Positions 42,155 to 51,495 of a DNA stretch of 64,000 bases are shown here, piece by piece. Position 1 is the first letter of the stretch. Each line of letters begins with the position of its first letter. The translations under genes were made by a program, and so were the position numbers. Below the pieces are notes generated by a model. That model saw only the letters and a list, made by a program, of their open reading frames with translations. It made no database searches and was not told where the DNA came from. Origin of the DNA: Halobacteriales archaeon QH_7_65_31 (GTDB lineage Archaea; Halobacteriota; Halobacteria; Halobacteriales; Haloarculaceae); assembly GCA_003021785.1 (NCBI GenBank), contig PXQU01000014.1, positions 186,001-250,000 of the forward strand, given 5' to 3'.

Positions 42155-42796
42155 ATGAGCCAGTCACGCGTCGCGCTCGCCTGTCCGTCGTGTTCGCCGG
42201 ACGGGCCGACCGCACACGAGATACTGAAACAGGCCGACCCCGCCACCGTCCGGTGTGGCGAGTGCGGCCACGTCCACAAGGAGTCGCTTCCCGAGGACGA
42301 GCGCATCGATCGCCGCGTCGTCGTCTCGCAGTCGGGCGACTCCTTTTCCGCCCAGCACAGCGGCGAGCCCGACGAGCAGTTCGAAGTCGGCGAAGAGTTC
42401 CTACTCGACGCGCCGGAGGCGCTGATGCAGGTGCGTGTCACGTCCATCGAGACGGAAGAGGGCCGCGTCGAGGAGAGCGCCTTCGAGGCGGTCGAGACGC
42501 TGTGGACCCGCGCGGTCGGCAACGTCACCGTCGACGTGACCGTCAATCCACAGGACGGTAAGCGCGAGGAGACGCGCTCCATCGAGCTACGAGTTCCCGG
42601 CGACGAGCAGTTCATGATCGACGAGACGGTCGAGTACGGCGACGAGGAGTTCACTGTCACGAGCTTCGTCGTTCGCGACGGTATCGATCGCTACGACCGC
42701 CAGCAGTACCACTACACCGGCGACGCCGCGCTCGCGAAGGATCTCAAGCGGGTGTACGCTCGCGACGAGAAGACGACGGCGTGGTCTGCGTGGTAG
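42155..42796 (+). CDS. HVO_0476-like zinc-finger protein
   Basis: A 213-residue haloarchaeal protein with an N-terminal C4 zinc finger (LACPSCSPDGPTAHEILKQ, then VRCGECGHVH) followed by an acidic beta-rich region with a repeated pattern (LLDAPEALMQVRVTSIETEEG). It resembles the HVO_0476 family as I remember it, function unknown. The start MSQSRVALACPSC at 42155 lies 51 bases after the element boundary, so its promoter probably overlaps the repeat copy. Confidence 0.8.
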   Translation: MSQSRVALACPSCSPDGPTAHEILKQADPATVRCGECGHVHKESLPEDERIDRRVVVSQSGDSFSAQHSGEPDEQFEVGEEFLLDAPEALMQVRVTSIETEEGRVEESAFEAVETLWTRAVGNVTVDVTVNPQDGKREETRSIELRVPGDEQFMIDETVEYGDEEFTVTSFVVRDGIDRYDRQQYHYTGDAALAKDLKRVYARDEKTTAWSAW

Positions 42797-42866
42797 GGCG
42801 ACGGTAGCCGGCTTCGCCGCCGTCACTGCCGGTGGGAGAACGGAGATTCGGAACGGAATCGGACGA

Positions 42867-44156
42867 TCAGCGGGGACGCGGGAGCGCACGCTTCGACAGC
42901 GGCGGAACGAGCCAGTTCCCCCGGTTCGTGACGAAGATGTACTCCAGAATGCCGTTGTTGACGCGCTGGCGGATGACCGGCGTCTCCTCGGTGAAGTCGA
43001 CGCCGTTCATCGCGCGGCGGACGGTCTCGAACTCGCTCATCTCGCGCTGGAGCGAGGGGAAATGCAGGGAGGCGACGTCGTTGTCCGTCGATTCGAAGTG
43101 GCGGCGAAGCAGCCTGATGTTCCCGTCCGCGTCGCGGTTCGCCCGCGCCGCCTTCTGGGCGTGCCCGACGCGACCCGCCTCTGTCGCCCGCTCGCGAATG
43201 TCGTCGAGCGTCTCTTCCACCCGAGAGCCGTCACCGAGGTTCTCCCCGCTGTCGTCGACCCAGCCGCGCTCGGCGTGCTTGGGACTGAACATCTCGGCGA
43301 CCCGCTCGTCGAAATCGTGCTCGTCGTACCAGTCGTCGAGCCGTTGGCGGAGGCGCGCGACGTGTTTGGTCGTCCCCCCGGCGAACGGCCCAGACTCGAT
43401 GGCGACGCGATTCTCGGTCGCTTGGTTCTGCGCGAACCCGGCTTTGAATCCCATGAACAGCGGGCTCGTCTCCGGGACCGGCTCACCGTCGGGTATCCCG
43501 TCGAGGCCGGACTGGCGTTCGGCGGGCATCCCGGTCCCGACGAAGCCAGTCCGGCGATCGGTCTCGGTGGCGACGGTCGCGACGCCGTCGAGCGAGGCGT
43601 CGAACGTCACACCGTTCGCGCTGTCGCGGTTCCCGCGGAGCGTCTCTTCGGCGGCGAGCACCGCCGCGGCGTGGTCGCTCGCGAGATGGACCAGCAGGTC
43701 CTGTTCGTCGAACGTCGGCTGCTCGAACGGCGACAGCGACTGCGGCGGCGGACAGTCCACCGACTCGGGGAGCGGCTCGTCGTAGCGATCGAAGTACGAC
43801 GGCGAGTAGGCGACCGACCAGACGACGCCCTCGTGGCTCCACTCGAAGGCGCGGTTGAGCGACGCGAACGCCCGTTCGACCTGCGTTCGGTCGGTCTCGG
43901 TCGGTCGCCCGTCGCGCTCCAGCGTGAGATACAGCAGTATCTGGTGGCGCGGGAGCTGCTCGTTGCCGTGTTCGTCGTGACGCACTACCTCTCCCCACGC
44001 GAACTGTCGCTCCGGAAGCGCCGAGAGATCGTCGGTCCCGGTCGGTCGGTCCACCGTCTCACCGCCCTGCGTGTCGAGACACGCGGCGAGTCCCGCGGCT
44101 CCGCCGGCCGCGACGGCCGACTTCAGCACCTGTCGGCGAGTCCGATCGTCGCTCAC
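42867..44156 (-). CDS. Tat-exported DyP-peroxidase-like protein (DUF7405-like)
   Basis: A 429-residue exported protein starting MSDDRTRRQVLKSAVAAGGAAGLAACLD, a Tat signal with a possible lipobox (AAC). The body resembles dye-decolorizing peroxidases in layout: SPLFMGFKAGFAQNQATENRV, GPFAGGTTKHVARLRQRLDDWY, a GHAQKAARAN(R) block and SLHFPSLQREM near the end. The heme-ligand His cannot be fixed by eye. It overlaps the P19-like gene upstream (ATGA). In EfeUOB systems a DyP (EfeB) works with an iron-binding lipoprotein, so a metal-uptake role is plausible. Confidence 0.65.
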   Translation of the reverse strand: MSDDRTRRQVLKSAVAAGGAAGLAACLDTQGGETVDRPTGTDDLSALPERQFAWGEVVRHDEHGNEQLPRHQILLYLTLERDGRPTETDRTQVERAFASLNRAFEWSHEGVVWSVAYSPSYFDRYDEPLPESVDCPPPQSLSPFEQPTFDEQDLLVHLASDHAAAVLAAEETLRGNRDSANGVTFDASLDGVATVATETDRRTGFVGTGMPAERQSGLDGIPDGEPVPETSPLFMGFKAGFAQNQATENRVAIESGPFAGGTTKHVARLRQRLDDWYDEHDFDERVAEMFSPKHAERGWVDDSGENLGDGSRVEETLDDIRERATEAGRVGHAQKAARANRDADGNIRLLRRHFESTDNDVASLHFPSLQREMSEFETVRRAMNGVDFTEETPVIRQRVNNGILEYIFVTNRGNWLVPPLSKRALPRPR

Positions 44157-45187
44157 AGCGTCACCTCCAGTGGATCGAACGTCAGAAACGCCGTCTCGTA
44201 CCCCTCGTGTCGGGCGGTCTGTGGCGGCACGGTCGGGGTGATCGTCACCGCGTCACCGCTGTCGACGACCGCACCGTAGTGGTAGCCCAGCTCCGGATCG
44301 AGCGTCCGGGTCAGTTCACCGTCGAAGCTCCCTGTCGTCGCATCGATACCCATCGCGGGGAGAGTCATCTGATTAGACGGTGTGCGCGGAGAGACGTAAA
44401 GATACGTGCCGGAGCCGTCGATACCTGCCGGTGGGGCGTCGAGCGTCCCAACGAGGAACTCGGCGTCACCGCTGGTTCCGGAGCCACGGACGCCGGGGAG
44501 CACGTCGCGATCGGGTGCGACGCCGATCGGAACGGCCTCCATCTCCATCGGCTCGACGGCGGCCCGCTCGCCGGCGCGGTCGGGTGTCAGCCGCCGCGGA
44601 AGCTCCTCGCGGGCCGACCGCGCGTAGTCGAACGTGATGGTCGTGCTCGCCGGCTCACCGAACCGTCCCTCGAAGCCGCCTGTCCGACGGGTAGCCATCC
44701 CGCCGACGGAGACGGTCACCTCGTAGCTGCCGTCGCCGGCGAGCCCGGCGTTCGCACCGTAATGTGTCCCCATTCGCTGTGACAACATCGGGTAGATGAC
44801 CTCGTTGAAGACGAGATCGCCGTCACGACGGACGGTGAGTGACGCCCCGGTCTCCGGCAGGACCTGTCCGGTCTCGCCGTCCCAGACGCTCGCCATGAGG
44901 TGAATATCGTCGTCAGGGTCGATCCCCGTGCGCGTCGTCTCCGCTCCCCCGACGTTCCAGAACCGGTGTGGATACGAGTAGAACAACCCGAACTGGTAGT
45001 CGCCGCTCGTTCCGATGTCGATCAGCTCCATCCCCTCGACGTGTGTCGGAAAGTAGACCGCGCTCGGCCGGTCGTCGATCACCGGTGGGTTGCCGGCCGG
45101 CTCGGTCGTGACGAGTCCGGAACAGCCGGCCAGCGCCGCCGCTCCGAGCGTGCCTCCGGCCTGCAGGAGGGTGCGTCGATTCATCAC
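44153..45187 (-). CDS. P19/Tp34-like metal-binding lipoprotein (first paralogue)
   Basis: A 344-residue Tat lipoprotein (MNRRTLLQAGGTLGAAALAGCSG; lipobox LAGC). The domain has GLFYSYPHRFW, IHLMASVWDGETG, and PMLSQRMGTHYGAN, where Met and His residues fit the copper/iron site of P19-type proteins. The C-terminal half repeats LDPELGYHYGA and ends in a PPQTARHEGYETAF block shared with the paralogue at 47044. Likely captures Fe or Cu outside the cell for uptake. Fourth gene of a five-gene minus-strand operon. Confidence 0.75.
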   Translation of the reverse strand: MMNRRTLLQAGGTLGAAALAGCSGLVTTEPAGNPPVIDDRPSAVYFPTHVEGMELIDIGTSGDYQFGLFYSYPHRFWNVGGAETTRTGIDPDDDIHLMASVWDGETGQVLPETGASLTVRRDGDLVFNEVIYPMLSQRMGTHYGANAGLAGDGSYEVTVSVGGMATRRTGGFEGRFGEPASTTITFDYARSAREELPRRLTPDRAGERAAVEPMEMEAVPIGVAPDRDVLPGVRGSGTSGDAEFLVGTLDAPPAGIDGSGTYLYVSPRTPSNQMTLPAMGIDATTGSFDGELTRTLDPELGYHYGAVVDSGDAVTITPTVPPQTARHEGYETAFLTFDPLEVTL

Positions 45188-45241
45188 CGTGAGCTACGAT
45201 CTCTCGGTTGAAACCGGTTCCGGTTCCCCCGTGGAGACGCC

Positions 45242-46120
45242 TCACCGTCGGGCCGCGAGCGCGACCGCGGCCGCGAACGCGAGCGTGATCGTCACGACAG
45301 CACCGAAGCCGGGCTGGTCTGCACTCGTCGTGTCGCTGGCTGTCGCTCCCGCGGTCGCCGTCTCGTTCGGCGTCGTGACGAGTTCAGGCGTCGCCGTCGT
45401 GGTCCCGGTGTCGGACGGGGCGGCGACGGTCACGTTTGTGCCGATCGCGTCCTCCCCGACCCGTAGCGGTGACTCCCCGCTCGCATCGGTTGCTAACAGG
45501 ACACGCGCGTCTGTCCGGGCCGTCGCGTTCACGGTGAGTGTCACCGACTCGTGCGTGCCGGCGTCGATCGGGGTCGTTCCGAGGGTCCGGTCGGTCGCGC
45601 GCTCTCGGACGACCAGATGGCCGGACTCGTCGCTGACCGCCCGGCGAACGGTGATCGTCCCCCGACGGTCGGGCGTGAGCGTCTCGCCCGCCGTGACGAC
45701 GGCACGGGGTCCGTCGCCGACGGTCAGCCGTTCGGTCGCGGCCGATCCGAACGACTGTGCGGGGGTGTCGTCTTCGGGATCGAACTCCCCGTCGCCGTCG
45801 TCGACCCGGAGCACGAGGTGGACGGGCTGTGTCTCCCACTCGTCCCACGCCTCGTCGTCGATACCGACGCGAACGTCGACCAGATAGGTCTGGGTCCGGA
45901 CCCGCGTGACACCGATGACCGCGCCCGGCTCGCCGCCGTCGTCGCGCTGGACGGTCAGGTAGCGTCCGCTCGACGTGAACACCGACTCGACGACGAGCGT
46001 GCCGTCGGGTGACTGCTGTGCTCCCGCGGTGACGTGGTTCAGGTGTGCCGCGACCGGGAGTGGGACGCTCGCCAACAGAAGCACACAGACCACGCCGGCG
46101 AGAAAGCGTCGTCGGTTCAC
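45242..46120 (-). CDS. PGF-CTERM-like surface protein with DUF7282-type repeats (second)
   Basis: A 292-residue exported protein: signal MNRRRFLAGVVCVLLLASV, then two to three beta domains of the DUF7282 kind (NHVTAGAQQSPDGTLVVESVF; GHLVVRERATDRTLG), a Thr/Ala-rich linker, and a C-terminal QPGFGAVVTITLAFAAAVALAARR. The PGF motif plus helix plus basic tail is the archaeosortase-type cell-surface anchor. Paralogue of the next gene upstream, which it overlaps by four bases. Function unknown; genetic context suggests metal handling. Confidence 0.7.
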   Translation of the reverse strand: MNRRRFLAGVVCVLLLASVPLPVAAHLNHVTAGAQQSPDGTLVVESVFTSSGRYLTVQRDDGGEPGAVIGVTRVRTQTYLVDVRVGIDDEAWDEWETQPVHLVLRVDDGDGEFDPEDDTPAQSFGSAATERLTVGDGPRAVVTAGETLTPDRRGTITVRRAVSDESGHLVVRERATDRTLGTTPIDAGTHESVTLTVNATARTDARVLLATDASGESPLRVGEDAIGTNVTVAAPSDTGTTTATPELVTTPNETATAGATASDTTSADQPGFGAVVTITLAFAAAVALAARR

Positions 46121-47043
46121 TGTCGTCGGTATCCGCTGACGAGAAGCGCGATGGCGGCCCCCCCGACCAGCAGACCGAATCCGGGCTGGGTCGCGCTCGT
46201 CGGCTCGCCCGTCGTCGTTCCCGCGGTTCCCGTCTCGCTCGTAGTTCCAGTCTCGCTCGCAGTCGGAGTCGTCACGAGCGCCGGTGTCGGTGTCGATGTC
46301 GCGGTCGATCCCCCTCGCCCGCCGCCAGTTCGCTCGACGGTGAACGTTGCTCCGACGGGCGTCTCGCCGGCGCGAAGCGGCTCTCCGATGCCGCCGTCGC
46401 CGTCACCGCGGTGGAGGGTCGCGTCGAGTCGTACGTCCCCCCGTTCATCTCCGTCGAGCGCGACCGTGACGTGCTCGTGCGTGCCGGCCGCCACTGACTC
46501 CGTGCCGACGCGCTCGCCGGTGTCGGTGTTCGAGACGACGAGATAGCCGTCGGTCGGCGTGGTGAGCGAGCGCACGTCGAGCGTCCCGCGGCGGGTCTGC
46601 TGGGTGTACTGCTGGGCGGCAGTGACGACGGCTCGATCGCCCTTCTCGACGGTGATCGTCGCCGCGACGGGCGAGCCGAACGATTCGATAACGGGGTCGG
46701 TCTCGGGGTCGAACGTGCCGTCGCCGTCGTCGCTTCGGACGAGGAGATGCACGTCCCCCGTCTCCCACCCCTCCCACGCTCGCTGGTCGATCCCAACGCG
46801 CAGGTTCGACCGGAAGCTCCGCGGTGTCACCTCGGTCACGCCGATGCGTTCGCCCGGCTCGCCGCCGTCGTCGCGGTGGACCGTGAGATACCCGTCGCTC
46901 GTCAGGTATATCCCGTCGACGACGAGCGTCCCGTCGGGCGTCACCTGTGCTCCCGCGGTGATGTGGTTCGCGTGTGCCGTGACCGGCAGCGGCACGCTCG
47001 CGAGGACGAGCAACACCGCGAGGGCGACAGCGACCCGCCGCAT
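46117..47043 (-). CDS. PGF-CTERM-like surface protein with DUF7282-type repeats (first)
   Basis: A 308-residue paralogue of the protein encoded at 45242: signal MRRVAVALAVLLVLASVPLPV, NHITAGAQVTPDGTLVVDGI, TDGYLVVSNTDTGERVG, a Thr/Ser-rich linker and the same C-terminal ATQPGFGLLVGGAAIALLVSGYRRQ anchor. Its ATG directly abuts the stop of the P19-like gene upstream and its end overlaps the second paralogue, so all five genes are tightly coupled. Confidence 0.7.
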   Translation of the reverse strand: MRRVAVALAVLLVLASVPLPVTAHANHITAGAQVTPDGTLVVDGIYLTSDGYLTVHRDDGGEPGERIGVTEVTPRSFRSNLRVGIDQRAWEGWETGDVHLLVRSDDGDGTFDPETDPVIESFGSPVAATITVEKGDRAVVTAAQQYTQQTRRGTLDVRSLTTPTDGYLVVSNTDTGERVGTESVAAGTHEHVTVALDGDERGDVRLDATLHRGDGDGGIGEPLRAGETPVGATFTVERTGGGRGGSTATSTPTPALVTTPTASETGTTSETGTAGTTTGEPTSATQPGFGLLVGGAAIALLVSGYRRQ

Positions 47044-48108
47044 TCAGACGGTCACCGTCACTGGCGGCATCTGTCTGAACGCGCGCTCGTACCCCTCGTG
47101 GCGGGCTGGCTGTGGCGGCACGTCGGTGACAAATCGGAGCCGCTCGTTCTCGTTGAGCGTCGAGACGGTCGCGCCGTAGTGATACCCCAGCACGGGGTCG
47201 AGCGTTCGCGAGAGCGAGACCGACTCACCGCCTTCCCGCTCGGCGGTGAGCGCCATCGCCGGCAACACCGTCCCGTGATACCGGGTGCGCGGCGAGACGT
47301 ACAGATACGAGCTGTCGCCGTCGGCCCGGTCGTCGGTCGCACCGACCGCGAGTATCGCGTCGTCGCTGTTCGGCTCCCCGAACACCGTCCCCGGAAGCGC
47401 GTCGGTAGCCGGGGCGGTTGCCTGCGGGATCCCCTCCCGCTGCATCAGACGGAGCGCCCCCGGGTCGCCGGCCTGATCGAGCGACTCCGAGCGGATCTGT
47501 TCGCGGTCGCGTTCGGTGAACGAGAACCCCAGCTCGGCGGTCGCCGGCTCGTGGAACCGGCCCTCGTAGCTCCCCGTAAGCTCGACGCCGTCCGGAACGG
47601 CTCCGACCGTGATCCCGGCCACGTACTGGCCGTCTGCCGGCGTCGATCCCGACCGCGAGAGCGAGAAGTTCGCGCCGTAGTGATACCCCATCGTCTGTGA
47701 GAGCATCGGGTAGAGCACCTCCTCGGAGACGAGTTCGCCGTCCCGGCGGATGGTGAGCGTGAGCCCGGTCTCGGGGATGACGCGACCGCTCTCGCGGTCC
47801 CAGACGCTCGCCATCGCGTGGATCTCCCCCGATTTCGGCGTCTTCGATCGCTCGCGACCGTTCATCGTCCAGAACGCGTGCGGCGAGGCGTACATGAACG
47901 CAACGCGGTACGGGCCGGCATCGACCGTCCCCTGCATCGACATCGACTCGCGGAACGACTGGACGTAGATCCCCGCCGGTAGCTCGGTCGCCGAACCCCC
48001 CGCGTCCGATGTCGCGGTCGCTCCCGCCGAATCCGGCTCCGTCGCCGAACAGCCGGCAAGAACTGTCGTGCCCGCCGCTACTGCCTGAAGAACTCGCCGG
48101 CGATTCAT
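47044..48108 (-). CDS. P19/Tp34-like metal-binding lipoprotein (second paralogue)
   Basis: A 354-residue Tat lipoprotein starting MNRRRVLQAVAAGTTVLAGCSA (lipobox LAGC). It shares with the 44153 gene the segments FMYASPHAFW, IHAMASVWDRESG, PMLSQTMGYHYGAN, LDPVLGYHYGA and PPQPARHEGYERAF. It also has a methionine patch near the mature N-terminus (SFRESMSMQG), a common copper/iron ligand pattern. It is the first gene of the minus-strand operon. No permease is encoded nearby, so the membrane partner is unknown. Confidence 0.75.
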   Translation of the reverse strand: MNRRRVLQAVAAGTTVLAGCSATEPDSAGATATSDAGGSATELPAGIYVQSFRESMSMQGTVDAGPYRVAFMYASPHAFWTMNGRERSKTPKSGEIHAMASVWDRESGRVIPETGLTLTIRRDGELVSEEVLYPMLSQTMGYHYGANFSLSRSGSTPADGQYVAGITVGAVPDGVELTGSYEGRFHEPATAELGFSFTERDREQIRSESLDQAGDPGALRLMQREGIPQATAPATDALPGTVFGEPNSDDAILAVGATDDRADGDSSYLYVSPRTRYHGTVLPAMALTAEREGGESVSLSRTLDPVLGYHYGATVSTLNENERLRFVTDVPPQPARHEGYERAFRQMPPVTVTV

Positions 48109-48166
48109 ACCGTCAAATCGTCACCGGCCGAAAAAACGGTTCTGGTCCAACCAACCGAAGCCGTGA

Positions 48167-48313
48167 TTACAGCTCGATCTCGTCGTCCTCGTAGAGGCGG
48201 TCGAAGTCGACCCGCTCCCCGCGTGTCGAGGCGGCTCGCTCTGCCTCCTCCTGTCGACGCTGCTCGTGTTTGCTCCGACCTTTCCGTTCACGGCCGCGTT
48301 TGGTATCTCCCAT
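48167..48313 (-). CDS. small highly charged protein, 48 residues
   Basis: Starts MGDTKRGRERKGRSKHEQRR and ends in an acidic RLYEDDEIEL tail. Strong charge segregation (basic N-terminus, acidic C-terminus). Unknown function; the start at 48313 is chosen because the in-frame upstream part is hydrophobic, A+T-rich intergenic sequence. It lies 58 bases upstream of the metal operon on the same strand. Confidence 0.55.
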   Translation of the reverse strand: MGDTKRGRERKGRSKHEQRRQEEAERAASTRGERVDFDRLYEDDEIEL

Positions 48314-48494
48314 TACACCCGTGATAACAGTACACACGGTAATAAGTGTGGTGGCGGTTAGCACGTGACAGTCGGTAGCACGGTAAAATGCGAAGTAGCC
48401 AGTGACACGGCGACACCAGATACGCGGAGCGTTCTACGCCCCGACACTGCTTCGTCAGCTCGTTCGCCCGCCCTCGATCACCGCCGTCGGGGCG

Positions 48495-49469
48495 TCACCG
48501 CGGCGTCGGCGGCTCGCCGGTCAGCCGCGCGCGGTCGTGATCGGCGTGGAAGTCGAGCTCCGGCCCGACACCGATGAACTGGGTCGGATTGATGTCGGCG
48601 TGTGTCGCGTAGTAGTGCTCCTTGATGTGGCTCATGTTCATCGTCTGCTCGATCCCCGGCGTCTGGTAGATATCGCGCACGTACGGCCAGAGGTTGTCGT
48701 ACTCGCGGATGAGCCGGACGTTGCACTTGAAGTGGGTGTGGTAGACGTTATCGAACCGGACGAGCGTGGCGAACAGCCGCAGATCAGCGAGCGTCAGCTG
48801 ATCGCCGACGAGATACCGCTGGTCGGCGAGCCGCTCGTCGTACTCGTCGAGCGCGTCGAACAGCTCCCCGACGGCGGTCTCGTAGGCCTCCTGCGTGCCG
48901 GCGAAGCCGGCGCGGTAGACGCCGTTGTTGATCGGATCGTAGATGTCGTCGACGACCGCGTCGATCTCACCGCGCAGTCCCTCGGGGTAGAGATCGACGC
49001 CGTTCCCCTCGAACGCCGTCGAGAGCTGGCGCATCAGCTCGATCGACTCGTTGTTGACGATGGTCTCCGTCTCGCGGTCCCAGCACACCGGAACGGTCAC
49101 CCGACCCGTGTAGTTCGGATCCGCGTCGAGATACGTCTCGCCGAGGTAGTCGTTGCCGGCGAGGGAATCGACGGTGCAGTCGTCCTTCTCGGGGGTGAAC
49201 TGCCAGCCACGCTCACCGCGATACGGGTCGACGATGTCCATCGAGATCTCGTCTTCGAGCCCTCGCAGCGAGCGGACCATCGCCACGCCGTGTGCCCACG
49301 GACACGCCCGCGAGACGTAGAGGTGATACCGGCCCGACTCCGCGGGGAACCGGTCGCCCCCGAGCTCGTCCCGGAACGTCGTCTCCGAGCGGTCGAACTC
49401 CCCGTCCTCGTCGTCGCTGAGTTCGTACGTGTCGGTCCGCCACTCGCCGTCGACGTACATATTGAGCAT
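48495..49469 (-). CDS. glutathione S-transferase family (Xi/YqjG-type) reductase
   Basis: A 324-residue thioredoxin-fold plus alpha-helical GST protein. The nucleophile Cys is in LYVSRACPWAHGVAMVRSL, which matches glutathionyl-hydroquinone reductases; further family blocks are NYTGRVTVPVCWDRETETIVNNES, INNGVYRAGFAGTQEAY, RYLVGDQLTLADLRLFATLVRFD and YHTHFKCNVRLI. Haloarchaea use gamma-glutamylcysteine in place of glutathione, so the real thiol is probably that. Divergent from uL16. Confidence 0.9.
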   Translation of the reverse strand: MLNMYVDGEWRTDTYELSDDEDGEFDRSETTFRDELGGDRFPAESGRYHLYVSRACPWAHGVAMVRSLRGLEDEISMDIVDPYRGERGWQFTPEKDDCTVDSLAGNDYLGETYLDADPNYTGRVTVPVCWDRETETIVNNESIELMRQLSTAFEGNGVDLYPEGLRGEIDAVVDDIYDPINNGVYRAGFAGTQEAYETAVGELFDALDEYDERLADQRYLVGDQLTLADLRLFATLVRFDNVYHTHFKCNVRLIREYDNLWPYVRDIYQTPGIEQTMNMSHIKEHYYATHADINPTQFIGVGPELDFHADHDRARLTGEPPTPR

Positions 49470-49596
49470 ACGCTAGCTTAGCTCGCGACGCGTATAGGTC
49501 TGTGGCGACACGCGTGTCACCCACTGAGCTGTTCGATAGCCCGCCGCTGGCCGCCATCGAAGGCTTCAAATGCGTTGTAGGTCTCTTTCCGGTAAC

Positions 49597-50130
49597 ATGA
49601 GCGAGAAGCCTGCCTCGATGTATCGTGACATCGACAAGCCGTCGTACACGCGACGCGAGTACATCACGGGCATCCCGGGTTCGAAGATCGCCCAGTACAA
49701 GATGGGTCGCACGGAGAAGGACGAAGACGAGTACGAGGTGCAGATCAGTCTCATCGTCGAGGAGGACGTTCAGATTCGCCACGGCTCGCTCGAAGCCTCC
49801 CGGCTCTCGGCGAACCGCCGCATGCTGAAGATCCTCGGCGAGGACGGCGACTACAAGATGATCCTGCGCAAGTTCCCGCATCAGGTGCTGCGCGAGAACA
49901 AGCAGGCGACCGGCGCGGGTGCAGACCGTGTCTCCGACGGGATGCGACAGGCGTTCGGGAAGATCGTCGGCACTGCCGCACGAATGCAGAAGGGCGATCG
50001 GCTGTTCACCGCGTGGTGTCACCCCGAGGACGCCGACACGCTCAAGGACGCGTTCCGCCGCGCGTACAACAAGATCACCCCGCCGTGTCGCGTCAAGATC
50101 GAGCGGGGCCAAGAGCTGCTCGTCTCCTGA
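49597..50130 (+). CDS. rpl10e: 50S ribosomal protein uL16 (L10e)
   Basis: A 177-residue archaeal uL16 that binds near the peptidyl transferase and tRNA elbow. Recognised from [56 protein letters not shown] and [19 protein letters not shown] 49597 gives the standard [11 protein letters not shown] start; the in-frame upstream start adds nine atypical residues. Confidence 0.96.
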   Translation: MSEKPASMYRDIDKPSYTRREYITGIPGSKIAQYKMGRTEKDEDEYEVQISLIVEEDVQIRHGSLEASRLSANRRMLKILGEDGDYKMILRKFPHQVLRENKQATGAGADRVSDGMRQAFGKIVGTAARMQKGDRLFTAWCHPEDADTLKDAFRRAYNKITPPCRVKIERGQELLVS

Positions 50131-50289
50131 GCCGATCGCGTTCGACAGACGGTCTCGGCGCTGTTCTCACTCGGATCTACTCGACCGCGCCGAGCGCCAC
50201 GTCGCAGTGCCGTCGAAGACGAACCGAGCAGCGAACTGTCACGTGCCCTCGTCCAGAACCGATTAGCCACGGGCGAGCGAACGGGCGGT

Positions 50290-50703
50290 ATGGACACGGC
50301 TGCCGTGCACAAACATCTCCTCGGCGAGCGACGCGAGTGGGTGAGGGCGGCGCTCGACTGTGCAGACGCCGTCGCGAGCGGCTGGAACGGCGACCGAACT
50401 CCCGACAGAGCGACCGTCGTCCCCGTCTACCGGGAGACGCTCGATCGATCGGGAGCGCTCGCAGACGCACCCGCCGTCCTGCGTGAGTGCGTCCGTGCCG
50501 CGGGCGAGCGGCTGTCGGCAGACCCCGTCGCCGCCCCGCCGTACGTGGTCGTGACGAGCGAAGGGGTACTCCTCCGGGCGACGCTCGACGACCGGCTGCT
50601 CGTCCGGGTTCGCGTCTTCCGGCTCTCGACGGACGCGCGGGGACCGGTCTACGAGCGGGTGAACGAGACGCCGGAGACGGCGGTCGCCGTCACGCTCGGT
50701 TAG
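50290..50703 (+). CDS. haloarchaeal protein of unknown function, 137 residues
   Basis: Starts MDTAAVHKHLLGERREWVRAALDCADAVASGWN, a helical N-terminal half, then a beta-rich end (YVVVTSEGVLLRATLDDRLLVRVRVFRL). No recognised domain. Composition is normal for the chromosome. It ends at 50703, overlapping the convergent SDR stop by four bases. Confidence 0.7.
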   Translation: MDTAAVHKHLLGERREWVRAALDCADAVASGWNGDRTPDRATVVPVYRETLDRSGALADAPAVLRECVRAAGERLSADPVAAPPYVVVTSEGVLLRATLDDRLLVRVRVFRLSTDARGPVYERVNETPETAVAVTLG

Positions 50704-51458
50704 AACAGGCTCAGCTTCCCGCGGTCGTACAGGTCGAGCTCGCTCACCATCGAGGGGGACTGCGTGGCGACGAACCGGACGGCCGCCGCGACCTCCGTCG
50801 GCTCGACGGCCTCGCCGGGATCGAACTGCTCCGCGAACGGCGCGGAATCGAAGGCGTCGTCGTCGGTCTCGACGGCGAACTCCGTCCGGACGGCCGCCGG
50901 ATTGATGACCGTCACGGCGAGGTCATCCCCGACCTGTCCCGAGACCGACTTCGCGAAGCCGCGCGTCCACCACTTCGTCGCGGCGTACACCGGATTGAAC
51001 GGGCGCGGATACTGCCCGGCGAAGCTCCCGATGAAGACGAGCGTCCCCTCGGAGGCCCGGAGATGCGGGAGCGCCGCGCGGGTGGCGAAGAACATCCCGT
51101 CGCAGTTGACGCGCATCATCCGGTGGTAGTCGTCGCTCGGGAGGCGCTCCACGTCACTGCCCGCGGCAAGCCCGGCGTTGTTGACGAGCACGTCCAGCGA
51201 GCCGAACCGATCGACAGCGCGCTCGACGAGCGTCTCGACCTGCGTCTCGTCAGTCACGTCCGTCGGGACGGCCGCGGCCGTCACGTCGTGAGCCGATTCG
51301 ATCTCGTCCGCGAGCGCGTCGAGCCGGTCCTCGCGGCGCGCGGCGAGGACGACGTTCGCGCCCGCAGCAGCGAGCTCGCGTGCGGTTTCGGCGCCGATTC
51401 CAGAGCTCGCACCGGTCACGACTGCCGTCGCCCCGTCGAGAGAGTGGCCGATCTCCAT
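50700..51458 (-). CDS. SDR-family oxidoreductase
   Basis: A 252-residue classical short-chain dehydrogenase. Rossmann motif AVVTGASSGIGAETAREL (TGxxxGxG), NNAG (VLVNNAGLAAG), the catalytic Ser in FIGSFAGQY and Tyr/Lys in YAATKWWTRG. The Arg in LAARREDRL after strand 2 suggests NADP preference. Substrate unknown. ATG 51458 (MEIGHSLDG) is the natural start; longer open frame upstream is antisense to the peroxiredoxin gene. Confidence 0.92.
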   Translation of the reverse strand: MEIGHSLDGATAVVTGASSGIGAETARELAAAGANVVLAARREDRLDALADEIESAHDVTAAAVPTDVTDETQVETLVERAVDRFGSLDVLVNNAGLAAGSDVERLPSDDYHRMMRVNCDGMFFATRAALPHLRASEGTLVFIGSFAGQYPRPFNPVYAATKWWTRGFAKSVSGQVGDDLAVTVINPAAVRTEFAVETDDDAFDSAPFAEQFDPGEAVEPTEVAAAVRFVATQSPSMVSELDLYDRGKLSLF

Positions 51459-51495
51459 GGTCGTGCCAACAGACGGGGCCACGTCGCTCTTTCGG

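Noticed and set aside
49213-50112. 299-codon minus-strand frame across the uL16 gene
   Set aside because: Shadow of uL16 and of the start of the GST gene; no domain in the translation.
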